Origin: Chloroflexota bacterium
GTDB lineage: Bacteria; Chloroflexota; UBA6077; FW602-bin22; CADDYW01
NCBI GenBank assembly: GCA_021324795.1
Contig: JAJPIK010000068.1
Span: forward strand, 62,001-126,000
Direction: 5' to 3'
Length of the DNA stretch: 64,000 nt
A model generated the notes under the pieces. The model was not told the origin of the DNA and made no database searches. It saw nothing but the letters and a program-made list of their open reading frames with translations. Positions 43,730-51,917 of the stretch are shown here, piece after piece. How positions within the stretch are numbered: position 1 is the first letter of the stretch; every line of letters begins with the position of its first letter. The translations under genes and the position numbers were made by a program.

Positions 43730-45736
43730 TTAGGCCTCTGCCGTCGCAAGACAGAAATCGGGCTCAGAAGGAAAGTCTGAATTCCAAGGTGGAGGGACGG
43801 TCACTCGTTCGGGCCGCGGCAAGGTGAGTGCCCGCAGCCAGGTCTCCAGCCCCACTAGCTGCATCAGATAGACAATGTCCGGGGCCGGCCCGCCGGCCCG
43901 TATCGCCTCCAGTCGGGACCAGAAGCGCTGCTGATCCACGTAGCCTCGACGGGCAATCTCCGACCGCCCGGTCGGACCGAAGGCGGCTTCGTAGAGCGGC
44001 CACTGACGCTTGATCTCGCTCTCGAGGACACCATGAAAAACAGTCTTCGACGTTCGAGTGCGAATGCTCTCCGGGAGGATTCCGCGCATCGCCTGGCGAA
44101 CCAGTCGCTTCGACCCGGCATAGAAAGCATCGCTCTCGGGATGTGGGGCAAACTTCAGCTCCGGTGGAATCGCGAGCAGAAACTCGTGGAGCCGCCGATC
44201 CGCGAACGGTCGCCAGAACTCAAGCGGCCAGGGCACGGGATGTCGCGCGACCTCGGGCGGGTAAAGGATGCGGAACTCGGCCTCCCGCGTCGGATTTGAA
44301 AAGTATCGTCCTCTTTCCATCTCAAGAGCAAGTTGCCGGTGGCGTCGGACCAACTCCTGGCGCAGTGGTTCGGGTATCCAGAGTGGCAGGAAGGCCTCTT
44401 GGTTCCGTGCGATGGACCGTGCGAGATAGCTCGAATTGATCCACCGTTGCAGTGGAAGCGGCAAGAGGGGCGCCAAACAGTATAGGGCGATGATCTTGCG
44501 CAGCGATTCATCTGACCGCCGCCGATACGTCGAGAAGTACTGCCAGAAAGCCCTCAGTTGACCTCGGCGCAACAAAGAGTCGAAAACGAGCCAGGATCCG
44601 CCGACACACCCATCGGCAAGATCGCCGGTGAGGAGCGCACGCACGCCACTTTGGCAAGCTGTGCCGAAGAGCGCGTCGCGTCCTTCGCTGATGCCCAGGT
44701 TAGGGGCCTCTAGGAAGCCGCGTGGCTCGAGCTGTAATCGCCCTGCGAACTGACCACAGGAAATGTACCGTGCCGTGAATCCGTACTTCGCCTGAACTTC
44801 TTCTACCAGGGAGCGCTCGTCGCAGTCTAGGTGGTCGAAGACAAAGCTGAAGCTCGTGAAGCCGCGATCCTCAGCCTGCCCGGCGCGAAAGATCTCCTGG
44901 GCAACACTAACAACCGCTGAGGAGTCTAGTCCACCACTCAGCAACGCTCCGACCGGGGGTGAGCTCCGAAGTCGCACCTTTACCACATCGAAGAAGAGCG
45001 AGCGATAGTGCTCGGCATACTCCTCCTCCCGACGGTAACGCAGCTCGGCCGGTGCCTCGAATGTCCAATAGCGTCGAGTGTGCAAGGTGTTGCAATCGGC
45101 GAGGAGGAGATGTCCGGCCGGCAACGCCCAGATATCTCGGTAGAAGGTAGCCGCTTGGTCTTTCTCGTTTCGGAACATGTTGAGGGGAACGAGAAAGTCG
45201 AGGATGCGCTCGTCGTTCGATTCGATCGGGACCGACGGGTCTTGGAGAAGCTGCTGAATCTCGGATGCCACTGCGAGGACGCGAGCGTCGGCTCGATAGA
45301 AGAGTGACCGCTGACCACTGGTATCACGCGCGGCAATCAGACGCTGCTGTCGCGGATCCCAAACCACGAGGGCGAAGTCACCAAGCAGACGCTCGAACCC
45401 TCTCAGGCCCCACGTTTCATAGACCCGTAGGATGATCTCCGCGTCACTCGTCGATGCGGGCGGGGAGTCAGGCAGCCTTCCTAACAATTCCTCGCGATTG
45501 TCGAGGCGCACGTCGGCAATCACGACGCAACTGGTTCGTGGGCTGACCAGCGGCTGCTGCTCCCGAAGCTCCTCCGGGGTGATTGCTAGCTTACCGAATC
45601 CGAGGCTGACGATACCAAAATCGCGGACCCATTGACCGTCAATGGCCCGATAGGGGGCTGCCGCGAGCATCGCGCGAACAGCGGCCGGGTCGGCATTCTG
45701 CCCGTCGCGGCAGAGGAGAGCGGTGAGACTGCTCAC
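43730..45736 (-). CDS. Lasso cyclase C (asparagine synthetase B-like)
   Basis: This 668-residue protein has an N-terminal glutaminase-like domain and a C-terminal asparagine synthetase domain. The ATP pyrophosphatase loop is GALLSGGLDSSAVVS near residue 265. The start GTG at 45736 has GGAGG just upstream; it gives Ser at position 2 (MSSLTALLCRDGQ) instead of the catalytic Cys2 of asparagine synthetase, so glutamine hydrolysis is lost, as in lasso cyclases. LLTGDLADGCVGG replaces the usual GDGGDELFGG. It would adenylate Asp8 of the core and close the ring with the Gly1 amine. The precursor gene follows directly. Confidence 0.93.
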   Translation of the reverse strand: MSSLTALLCRDGQNADPAAVRAMLAAAPYRAIDGQWVRDFGIVSLGFGKLAITPEELREQQPLVSPRTSCVVIADVRLDNREELLGRLPDSPPASTSDAEIILRVYETWGLRGFERLLGDFALVVWDPRQQRLIAARDTSGQRSLFYRADARVLAVASEIQQLLQDPSVPIESNDERILDFLVPLNMFRNEKDQAATFYRDIWALPAGHLLLADCNTLHTRRYWTFEAPAELRYRREEEYAEHYRSLFFDVVKVRLRSSPPVGALLSGGLDSSAVVSVAQEIFRAGQAEDRGFTSFSFVFDHLDCDERSLVEEVQAKYGFTARYISCGQFAGRLQLEPRGFLEAPNLGISEGRDALFGTACQSGVRALLTGDLADGCVGGSWLVFDSLLRRGQLRAFWQYFSTYRRRSDESLRKIIALYCLAPLLPLPLQRWINSSYLARSIARNQEAFLPLWIPEPLRQELVRRHRQLALEMERGRYFSNPTREAEFRILYPPEVARHPVPWPLEFWRPFADRRLHEFLLAIPPELKFAPHPESDAFYAGSKRLVRQAMRGILPESIRTRTSKTVFHGVLESEIKRQWPLYEAAFGPTGRSEIARRGYVDQQRFWSRLEAIRAGGPAPDIVYLMQLVGLETWLRALTLPRPERVTVPPPWNSDFPSEPDFCLATAEA

Positions 45737-45930
45737 TCGGCCTCCAGGCACGCCCAGCTTGCTCCACATCGTACCGAGTTGACGATGTGCCTATCGTGGC
45801 AGGAACCATCGCAGCGGTTCTCACTTACCCCTTGCTCATCTGGTCGGGGATCTGCCGTGCTGGACACGCGCCCAACCTGTTCTCTAGTCGAAGTTACCAT
45901 CATCAACTACTCACCACCACTTTTCCCCAA

Positions 45931-45966
45931 TAGAGCGAATGATCACAAGATTGGTCACTCGCTCTA
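45931..45966. promoter_or_regulatory. Imperfect 14 bp inverted repeat upstream of the cyclase operon
   Basis: TAGAGCGAATGATC and GGTCACTCGCTCTA face each other across 8 bp, pairing at 12 of 14 positions. It lies about 200 bp upstream of the cyclase start in a 670 bp gap. It may be the operator for the operon or a stem-loop in the leader. Confidence 0.5.
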
Positions 45967-46120
45967 TGAGCCCGAAGGAGACTCCCTTTTTGATTTTTCA
46001 GGAGAACGATCTCGCCATCATTCAGACCGGGGGACTGATCTAGATTCGAGACGAGTCGCCAGCCGAGGCGAAATTTGTTTGCGCACAGTCAAATTATGGG
46101 CGGTTCGGGTGAGAACCCAG

Positions 46121-46305
46121 TTAATCCCAGGTTGTGAAACTGTTGACCTCGGCCCAGCCGTTCTCCACAAGTCTCGCGACGTTATCGGCTGTGCTCCAGT
46201 AAGCTACGCCTGACGTATAGATACCATTCCAGGGTGTGCACACGGTGCAGACCGTGTTGTGATGAGGTTGAAAATGGAAATGGTTGGAATGGTTGATGGC
46301 AAGCC
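46121..46305 (-). pseudogene. Orphan coding-like block without a start
   Basis: On the minus strand a frame bounded by TGA near 46308 and TAA at 46121 encodes NTVCTVCTPWNGIYTSG and NVARLVENGWAEVNSFTT. It looks like the C-terminal part of a small Cys/Trp-rich protein, but no ATG, GTG or TTG stands at a useful place. I do not recognise it. It may be a decayed gene. Apart from this and the inverted repeat, the stretch 45737-46359 shows nothing else. Confidence 0.3.
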
Positions 46306-46359
46306 TTGTCTCTCAGGTTTTTCCGTGGTACGCTGAGCCGAGTTGGCGAAAAGGGGGCT

Positions 46360-46388
46360 GCTGCCCGGGCGGTTGGAAACCGGGCAGC
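46360..46388 (-). terminator. Rho-independent terminator candidate
   Basis: GCTGCCCGG and CCGGGCAGC form a perfect 9 bp stem with an 11-base loop. On the minus strand it is followed by AGCCCCCTTTTCG with a short T-run. It ends the small gene at 46411-46515. Confidence 0.6.
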
Positions 46389-46410
46389 AATTGAGGGAAC
46401 GATTTTCCGG

Positions 46411-46515
46411 CTATTCGCGGTCGTCCTCGACCGGAACACTGACGACGCTGTCAGCGGCGAATAGCTCACTTACTCCTGGATAATGCCTGACGTTCTGGAA
46501 ACAACGCATGAACAC
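46411..46515 (-). CDS. Possible 34-residue peptide gene
   Basis: A GTG at 46515, 6 bp after AAGG, opens a frame of 34 codons that encodes a peptide with RHYPGVSELFAADSVVSV and the acidic end EDDRE. It lies 64 bp after the stop of the sugar-binding protein gene and is followed at once by a strong terminator stem. It does not have the lasso leader motif. It could be a small regulatory or leader peptide, or chance. No family is recognised. Confidence 0.35.
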   Translation of the reverse strand: MFMRCFQNVRHYPGVSELFAADSVVSVPVEDDRE

Positions 46516-46579
46516 CGTCTACCTTCTGTGAACGTCGTGTGAATTTCTCCTCAAGCTCGTTGCACCTGTAAGGAAAGAC

Positions 46580-48148
46580 TTAGCTGTTCTTTGGCGCATT
46601 GTCTTTCAGGATCTGGTTCGCCTTGACGACCGCGGCATCAAGGAGTTGCTTTGGATCGACCTTGAAATCGGTGATCACACGACTCATCACATCTTTGTCA
46701 ATCAGCGTGCGGACCGGATCGTAGCCCGCGACCGGTGACTCGACCATCGCGTATTGGAACCAATCAAACATCTTCGCGTAGGAATCCGCCGCCGAGCCCC
46801 ACTTGGGGTCCGCTTTATAGGCGTCGACGACTTGCTGCTTGGCGCTCTGGCGAACTGGTAAGTATCCGGTGTTGATCGCCCACTTGGCGGTTTGGGGCGT
46901 TTCGCCGAGGAATTTAATGACCAACCAGGCCGCGAGCTCTTTTTCCGGGGTAGTCTTGTACACCGAGATGCTGGCGCCGTAGAGATTCACCCCCGGTTTC
47001 TCGCTGTACGGCAGGAGGCTGATGTCCCATTTGAATTTACCGCCCTTGGCCACCGCGTCTTGGTAGAAAGGCAGGCCAGATGACGAGGCGAAGACATAGG
47101 CAACTTGGCCGCTTGCAAAGCGGGTTTGCTCACCAAAGTTCTCACTCGGAAGGATTTCCAGCGCCTGCTTGTTCTTGAAGAGCCGCTGTTCCAATGCGAT
47201 GCTATCAATGCCGGCTTGACTGTTGAAAACGTAGGCCGAGCCATCGGGCGCCAAGATCCGTCCGCCGCGGGAAAAGACTTCGGAGGCGAAGTTCGATGCA
47301 TCGTGCTTGAAAGCGAAGGCATACTTCTTCTTGCTCGCGTCGCTCGCTTTGCCGGCCGACTCTTCCCAGGTCTTCCAGTCTTTCGGCGGTGCCTCGTAGC
47401 CGATCTGCTTTAGCCAGTCGACGTTGTAGTACATCACTTCGATTGACCGCTGGGTTGGGAATCCAAGGCGTTCGCCCTTGAACTGCGGGTTGGCATCGCT
47501 GTTCAGGAAGGTTTGGAAGTAATCCTTCAGATCCTCGGCGCTCAGGCCGTATTTTTTGCTATTGATGAAAGGATTGAGATCGATGACCGCACCCTGGGCC
47601 CGGTAGAAAGCGGCCTGATTCTGGTAGGCAACCGATAGCTCTGGCGGCTGGCCGGCTTGAATTGCGGCATTCACCTTATTGTACACGTCCGAGTAGGCTG
47701 CCCCGGCGATCTCTGCCCGGGCCTTGATACCGTAAGGATTCGACTTGTTGAAGTCGTCAAACATAGCCTGGAGCAGATCTTGATCCTTTTGCGGACGGTT
47801 ATGCCAATAGGTAACCTGGACGTTCTTACCGGTCAGATCAATGCTATCTACCATATCCGGACTTGTCGGCGGGTTGCTCACTGCGACCGGAGCGCTGGAT
47901 GCGACGGCGGTCGTCGGTTGGGGCGCAGCGGTTGGTTGTGCAGCGGCTGGAGTGGGCTGAGAAGTGGATCTCGTTGACTGGGCCGCCGCTGATGGAGCCG
48001 TAGCTGGTACGGTTGGCTGGGCGGGGGGTGGCGCGGTAGTCGGAGAAGTGGCGGGCGCCTGTTGACACGCCGCGACCACACTGACCGCGATCAAGCTGCC
48101 AATGCCCGCGAGAGCCTTTCGTCGTGATACCGAGCTTTGAAATGACAC
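46580..48148 (-). CDS. ABC transporter sugar-binding lipoprotein (second importer)
   Basis: This 522-residue protein starts at a GTG at 48148, 7 bp after GGGAGGG. It has a twin-arginine SRRKALAGIG signal and the lipobox VVAAC (Cys28), then a long Pro/Thr/Ala/Ser/Gln-rich linker up to about residue 100. The mature domain resembles UgpB/MalE-type family 1 binding proteins (VQVTYWHNRPQKDQDLL, RLGFPTQRSIEVMYYNVDWL). The open frame upstream of the GTG runs into a dispersed repeat and is not coding. It should act with the two permeases that precede it in the transcript. Confidence 0.93.
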   Translation of the reverse strand: MSFQSSVSRRKALAGIGSLIAVSVVAACQQAPATSPTTAPPPAQPTVPATAPSAAAQSTRSTSQPTPAAAQPTAAPQPTTAVASSAPVAVSNPPTSPDMVDSIDLTGKNVQVTYWHNRPQKDQDLLQAMFDDFNKSNPYGIKARAEIAGAAYSDVYNKVNAAIQAGQPPELSVAYQNQAAFYRAQGAVIDLNPFINSKKYGLSAEDLKDYFQTFLNSDANPQFKGERLGFPTQRSIEVMYYNVDWLKQIGYEAPPKDWKTWEESAGKASDASKKKYAFAFKHDASNFASEVFSRGGRILAPDGSAYVFNSQAGIDSIALEQRLFKNKQALEILPSENFGEQTRFASGQVAYVFASSSGLPFYQDAVAKGGKFKWDISLLPYSEKPGVNLYGASISVYKTTPEKELAAWLVIKFLGETPQTAKWAINTGYLPVRQSAKQQVVDAYKADPKWGSAADSYAKMFDWFQYAMVESPVAGYDPVRTLIDKDVMSRVITDFKVDPKQLLDAAVVKANQILKDNAPKNS

Positions 48149-48184
48149 TTCAATTCCCTCCCTTTTGAAATTCCCGCACCCCTG

Positions 48185-48240
48185 GTCTCTCTCCGCTTCG
48201 AGGGGGAGAGGGATAGCGGCCGCGGCCGACGGGGTGGGGC
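48185..48240. repeat. Dispersed palindromic repeat, family 1, full copy
   Basis: TCTCTCTCCGCTTCGAGGGG with GAGAGGG and the tail GCGGCCGACGGGGTGGGG matches the copy at 2314-2369. It lies between the permease and the binding-protein gene on the same strand and could change relative expression within the operon. Confidence 0.6.
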
Positions 48241-49187
48241 TACGCTTTGATTCCAGACGTGAGGATTGCGTCGGTGAAATGCTTTTGAGTGAAGATATAA
48301 AATACCAAGACTGGTGCGACGACAAGCGTCGCAAGCGCCATGAGCAATTGAGCGTTATTGCCTCCCTCGCCGACCATGAATTGCTGCAAGCCAACCCCGA
48401 GCACGCGCATGTTGGTGTCACGGGTGACCAGAAGTGGCCATTTGAATTCGTCCCACGACCAGACGAAGGTGAAGAGCGCAAGGGTGATGACTGCCGGGTA
48501 GCTCAGCGGCAACATGACCGATCGCAAATAGCGCACGTGACCTGCGCCGTCGATGCGTGCCGCGTCGTAGAGATCTCGCGGGACTTGGCGGAAGAACTGG
48601 CGAAGCAAAAAGATGCCAAAGACGCTGACGAGAAAGGGAACGGTCAAAGCCGCGTAGGTGTTATACCAGCCTAGATCAAACATCAAGACGACTTTGGGAA
48701 CGAGAACCAGATCACTCGGCACCATGACCGTGGCGAGCACAAGGAGGAACAAGGCGTTCTTTCCCGGCAGGTCCATCTGGGCAAAGGCATAGGCCGCCAG
48801 CGACGAGGTCAGCAAGACTCCGGTGAGCGTAGCAGCAGCGACGATGATGCTATTGGCAGCGTAACGGACAAACAGCCACGTCCCCCACTGTGGATCCCAA
48901 CCAACCTCTTGAATCGCATCGGGGTAGTTGTGCCATTGAAGCGCTTCGCTCCCGAGCGGTGGCCAGGGCCAGAAGTTATTGTTGATCAAACTGCCATACG
49001 ACTTGAAAGCGGTCATAATCATAAAGAGAAAAGGCGCCAGCGAGATGCATGCCCCGACGATAAGAATAGCGTAGATCAGGAATGAGAAGCGGGGCGCACC
49101 AGAGCGCTCGTGGGATTGCGACCGTACCACGCTCCTTACCAGCGTTGATCCGAACGTCGACGCATTTCCCCGAGTTGAATTAGCCAT
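48240..49187 (-). CDS. Carbohydrate ABC transporter permease, MalG type
   Basis: This 315-residue protein begins MANSTRGNAST and has six membrane segments. The EAA loop is in DLYDAARIDGAGHVRYLRSV, and it ends HFTDAILTSGIKA. It overlaps the upstream permease gene by 8 bp. With 46580 and 49180 it forms the second ATPase-less sugar importer in this window. Confidence 0.94.
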   Translation of the reverse strand: MANSTRGNASTFGSTLVRSVVRSQSHERSGAPRFSFLIYAILIVGACISLAPFLFMIMTAFKSYGSLINNNFWPWPPLGSEALQWHNYPDAIQEVGWDPQWGTWLFVRYAANSIIVAAATLTGVLLTSSLAAYAFAQMDLPGKNALFLLVLATVMVPSDLVLVPKVVLMFDLGWYNTYAALTVPFLVSVFGIFLLRQFFRQVPRDLYDAARIDGAGHVRYLRSVMLPLSYPAVITLALFTFVWSWDEFKWPLLVTRDTNMRVLGVGLQQFMVGEGGNNAQLLMALATLVVAPVLVFYIFTQKHFTDAILTSGIKA

Positions 49188-50142
49188 ACACGACCCGTCG
49201 GCCGACAAGCCAATTCTGGAGAACGGTCAAGACCAGGATGATGAAGAACAGGAGGAAGGAAAGGGCCGCGCTGTAACCGTAGCGATTGTTCTCGAAGAGT
49301 TGCTTGAAGATATAGATGCTTGCTGTCGTCGTCGCGTCGCCGGGCCCGCCTTTCGTCATCACGTAGATGTGGTTGAATGCCTTGAACGTGCCAATAACCA
49401 TGAAAATTAGGAGAAAGTAGGTCGTTGGCGAAAGCAGAGGCAGAGTGATCAGTCGAAAGACCTGCCAGCCGTTCGCACCGTCGACTCGTGCTGCTTCGTA
49501 GAGCTCTTTCGGGATATTGGCTAAGCCCGCGAGAAAGATCGTCGCGCTGTAGCCGGTGAATACCCACGTGGTAAAGGCGATCAGCGCTAACAGTGCCAGG
49601 CTCGGCCCAGCCGCCCAATCTGGCAGATCTACGCCAAAATCACCGGCGATCAAGGCAAAGATTCCCTGTGGCTCTCCGAGCCAGCGGAGTGGTTGGAGGC
49701 CGACCAACTCGATCACTGCGTTGATTGGCCCTTGGTCAGGGCTGTAAAGATAACTCCAAACCGCCGCCGCGGCGACGCTGGAGGTGATGTAGGGTAGAAA
49801 ATAGATGAGGCGAAAGATTGCCCGACCATGAATCCGCTGGAACAAAAGATAGGCGATCAGTAGGCCCAGCGCCAATTGGATGGGAATTGAGATGACTGCG
49901 TAGCTCGCAGTGACAGCGAGTGAATGCCAGGCGTCTGGATCCTGCAGGGCCTGGGTATAATTGCCAAGCCCGAGGAAGCTGACACAACGGAGACGCCAAT
50001 CGCAGCTACTGATGTAGAGGCCATAAAAGATCGGGAAGAAATCGAAAATGAGTAGCAGAAAAAAGGCTGGCGCTAAGAAAGCGTAGCCCAAAGCAATTTC
50101 GCGCTGCCGTCGCGCTCGGCGCGCCGATCCAACTCGCTCCAC
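49180..50142 (-). CDS. Carbohydrate ABC transporter permease, MalF type
   Basis: This 320-residue protein has six membrane segments beginning ALGYAFLAPAFFLLLIFDFF, and the EAA loop ELYEAARVDGANGWQVFRLI. A GTG at 50142 with AGGG 8 bp upstream is preferred; a TTG at 50166 is also open. It is the first gene of the operon 50142 to 46580. GLPYITSS-like motif is seen as YFLPYITSSVAAAAVW. Confidence 0.93.
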   Translation of the reverse strand: MERVGSARRARRQREIALGYAFLAPAFFLLLIFDFFPIFYGLYISSCDWRLRCVSFLGLGNYTQALQDPDAWHSLAVTASYAVISIPIQLALGLLIAYLLFQRIHGRAIFRLIYFLPYITSSVAAAAVWSYLYSPDQGPINAVIELVGLQPLRWLGEPQGIFALIAGDFGVDLPDWAAGPSLALLALIAFTTWVFTGYSATIFLAGLANIPKELYEAARVDGANGWQVFRLITLPLLSPTTYFLLIFMVIGTFKAFNHIYVMTKGGPGDATTTASIYIFKQLFENNRYGYSAALSFLLFFIILVLTVLQNWLVGRRVVYG

Positions 50143-50655
50143 CTCGTTTGCCCTACAATCCGCCAAGATCGTTAGCGTTTCTCAACTGATCTGACGCCGT
50201 GGATTGAGCCACGCACCGATTTTAACAAACCTTTTCAAAGAGCATAATACTCTCCGGTTGGAAGAGGAGCAACAGATATCAATTCACCATTAACGCTCGA
50301 TAAACTCTGGAGCGCTTAGCGTGCTGGCGATTGCCTTCTTGGAAATGCCCGCTTTCTCTGAGAGAAGGTTAGCTCTTGCCCCGAGCTTCGCGAAGGGGTG
50401 AGACCTGCTTGCCAATTTCATCTACCAGGGTGACTCGATGGAAGGAGCTTTTACTAAGATGCACCAGCGAGACTCACTGGCCTGATTCTGACTGAAAATC
50501 GAGAAAGGCGCCGGCGGCTACCGGCCCCCACTGGTGCCGCCGGCTGGAGCGAGGAAGAACGGGATCTGATGATAATATCGTGGAATTTTCAAGAGTTGGT
50601 CACACTGCGATTCAGTGAAGGCACTTTGTGTCCTGTGCTCAAACGGCTAGCGGGC
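50143..50655. other. Gene-free divergent region with a repeat copy
   Basis: This 513 bp stretch between the MalF-type permease and the membrane protein gene holds no supported coding sequence. At 50354-50404 it has a family 1 repeat (CTCTGAGAGAAGG, then CTTGCCCCGAGCTTCGCGAAG). GCCGGCGGCTACCGGC near 50508-50530 adds a GC-rich stem. It must carry the divergent promoters. Confidence 0.6.
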
Positions 50656-50683
50656 TTGACGGAAGATCTGGAACGTCTAAGAT
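50656..50683 (+). promoter_or_regulatory. Promoter of the membrane protein gene at 50730
   Basis: TTGACG (50656-50661) and TAAGAT (50678-50683) are 16 bp apart, with initiation near 50690. The Shine-Dalgarno GGAGGAAAG follows before the ATG at 50730. Confidence 0.5.
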
Positions 50684-50729
50684 GAGCGGACACGTTTATT
50701 CGCGGCGAAACCACGGAGGAAAGTGAGAA

Positions 50730-51845
50730 ATGCTGGTCGGACAGTCGACGTTGAAGCATTCCAGAGGGTCTGTCCCGACCGTTTTAAGACAGGGAATCTG
50801 GTCCGGGGCAGTGGTTTTTGTCGTGATGGCTGAAATACTTGGCCTCCTGGCCGTTCTCCTTGGGCCATCACGTTTTGAGCTTTCTACTAGGCGTCTGGTC
50901 GCCGGGATCGAATGGGCAATCTTCTGCTACGGCAAGTTTGGACCCTGGACCGGCGCATCAACCAAAGGTGCGGCGCCGGGATCGATCCTCCAGACGTTGA
51001 TTACCCTGACGAAGAATGGTGATACCACCGAGGCCGAGGCGCTGTTTGCAGATGATGTTGTAATCGATACCCGCATGAACGGTCAAAGGTTATTACCAAC
51101 GTCGTTACCACCGTTGGTAGCAATTCATCGTGATGGCGTGGCGCACTGGTTAGAGACAGTCGCTAGATATGAGAGCATCGATGCCGACCGGGTCGAGGAA
51201 CGGCCGGGAGGGGTATCGGAAACGGTGTTGGTGACGACCGAACAACTCAAGGGCGTGGGCATACCAACTGTGCAAGGGGTTTATGAGCTGACAGTGCAGA
51301 GAGGCAAGATAACGTCGGTCGTTGCGACCTATGCGCCCGGCACGGGCACGCAAATCGGCGCGCAGAGCTTGCTCGGACGCCCAATCTTTGGCTTTTCCAT
51401 GATCGTCGCGGCGGTCACGCTGCCATGCGGCCTCCTGCTGGTGGTACCTGGCCGCCAGCGGTTCCGTTTGGCGTTGCTCCTGGTTGGTGTACCGCTCCTC
51501 GCCGCTGCGCTGACGATTATCGCAACGCTGGACGATCCACAATATGGCGCGATCGGGCAGGTGGTTCCGGGGGCGATCCTTTTCCAGGTGCACGCTCTCT
51601 TAGGAAGCATCCTGAACTTGCTTGATGGCTCGCCGTTAGCAGCGGCCCTCCAGTGGATCAAAGCGGCGAGCCATGCTGGCTCGCCGGCCGAAGTTGATCA
51701 GGCCGCGCAAGGGATCGCGGTCGCTGTCCAACGCAGTCGCGGCGATCCGGATGTGACGGCCGCGGTCTGTACGGCTTTCGATCACGGCTCTCCGTCGGTT
51801 CAAGATGCCGTCGCCCGGGCGGGCATCAATTGGAAAGCATGCTGA
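50730..51845 (+). CDS. Membrane protein with a central NTF2/SnoaL-like domain
   Basis: This 371-residue protein starts 7 bp after GGAGGAAAG. A membrane segment lies at about residues 25-45 (SGAVVFVVMAEILGLLAVLL) and two or more at 225-275 (MIVAAVTLPCGLLLVVPG, LALLLVGVPLLAAALTIIA). Between them, residues 85-215 look like a SnoaL/NTF2-type fold (LITLTKNGDTTEAEALFADD, VAHWLETVARY, GVYELTVQRGKITSVVATY), which would face outside. No catalytic motif is seen. The family is unknown to me. Confidence 0.7.
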   Translation: MLVGQSTLKHSRGSVPTVLRQGIWSGAVVFVVMAEILGLLAVLLGPSRFELSTRRLVAGIEWAIFCYGKFGPWTGASTKGAAPGSILQTLITLTKNGDTTEAEALFADDVVIDTRMNGQRLLPTSLPPLVAIHRDGVAHWLETVARYESIDADRVEERPGGVSETVLVTTEQLKGVGIPTVQGVYELTVQRGKITSVVATYAPGTGTQIGAQSLLGRPIFGFSMIVAAVTLPCGLLLVVPGRQRFRLALLLVGVPLLAAALTIIATLDDPQYGAIGQVVPGAILFQVHALLGSILNLLDGSPLAAALQWIKAASHAGSPAEVDQAAQGIAVAVQRSRGDPDVTAAVCTAFDHGSPSVQDAVARAGINWKAC

Positions 51846-51917
51846 GACAAGAAAACAAGGAGTTGATTGTCTCGATCAGTTTATTTTCTTCTTCCAGCCT
51901 GTACCCTAATCATACCC

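Noticed and set aside
43339-43827. Plus-strand frame of 162 codons across the precursor region
   Set aside because: It is the antisense of the precursor gene and the cyclase end, with no ribosome binding site and no family.
43730-45736. Ordinary asparagine synthetase
   Set aside because: Cys2 is absent, the GDGGDE motif is altered, and a lasso precursor and exporter follow directly. These fit a lasso cyclase better.
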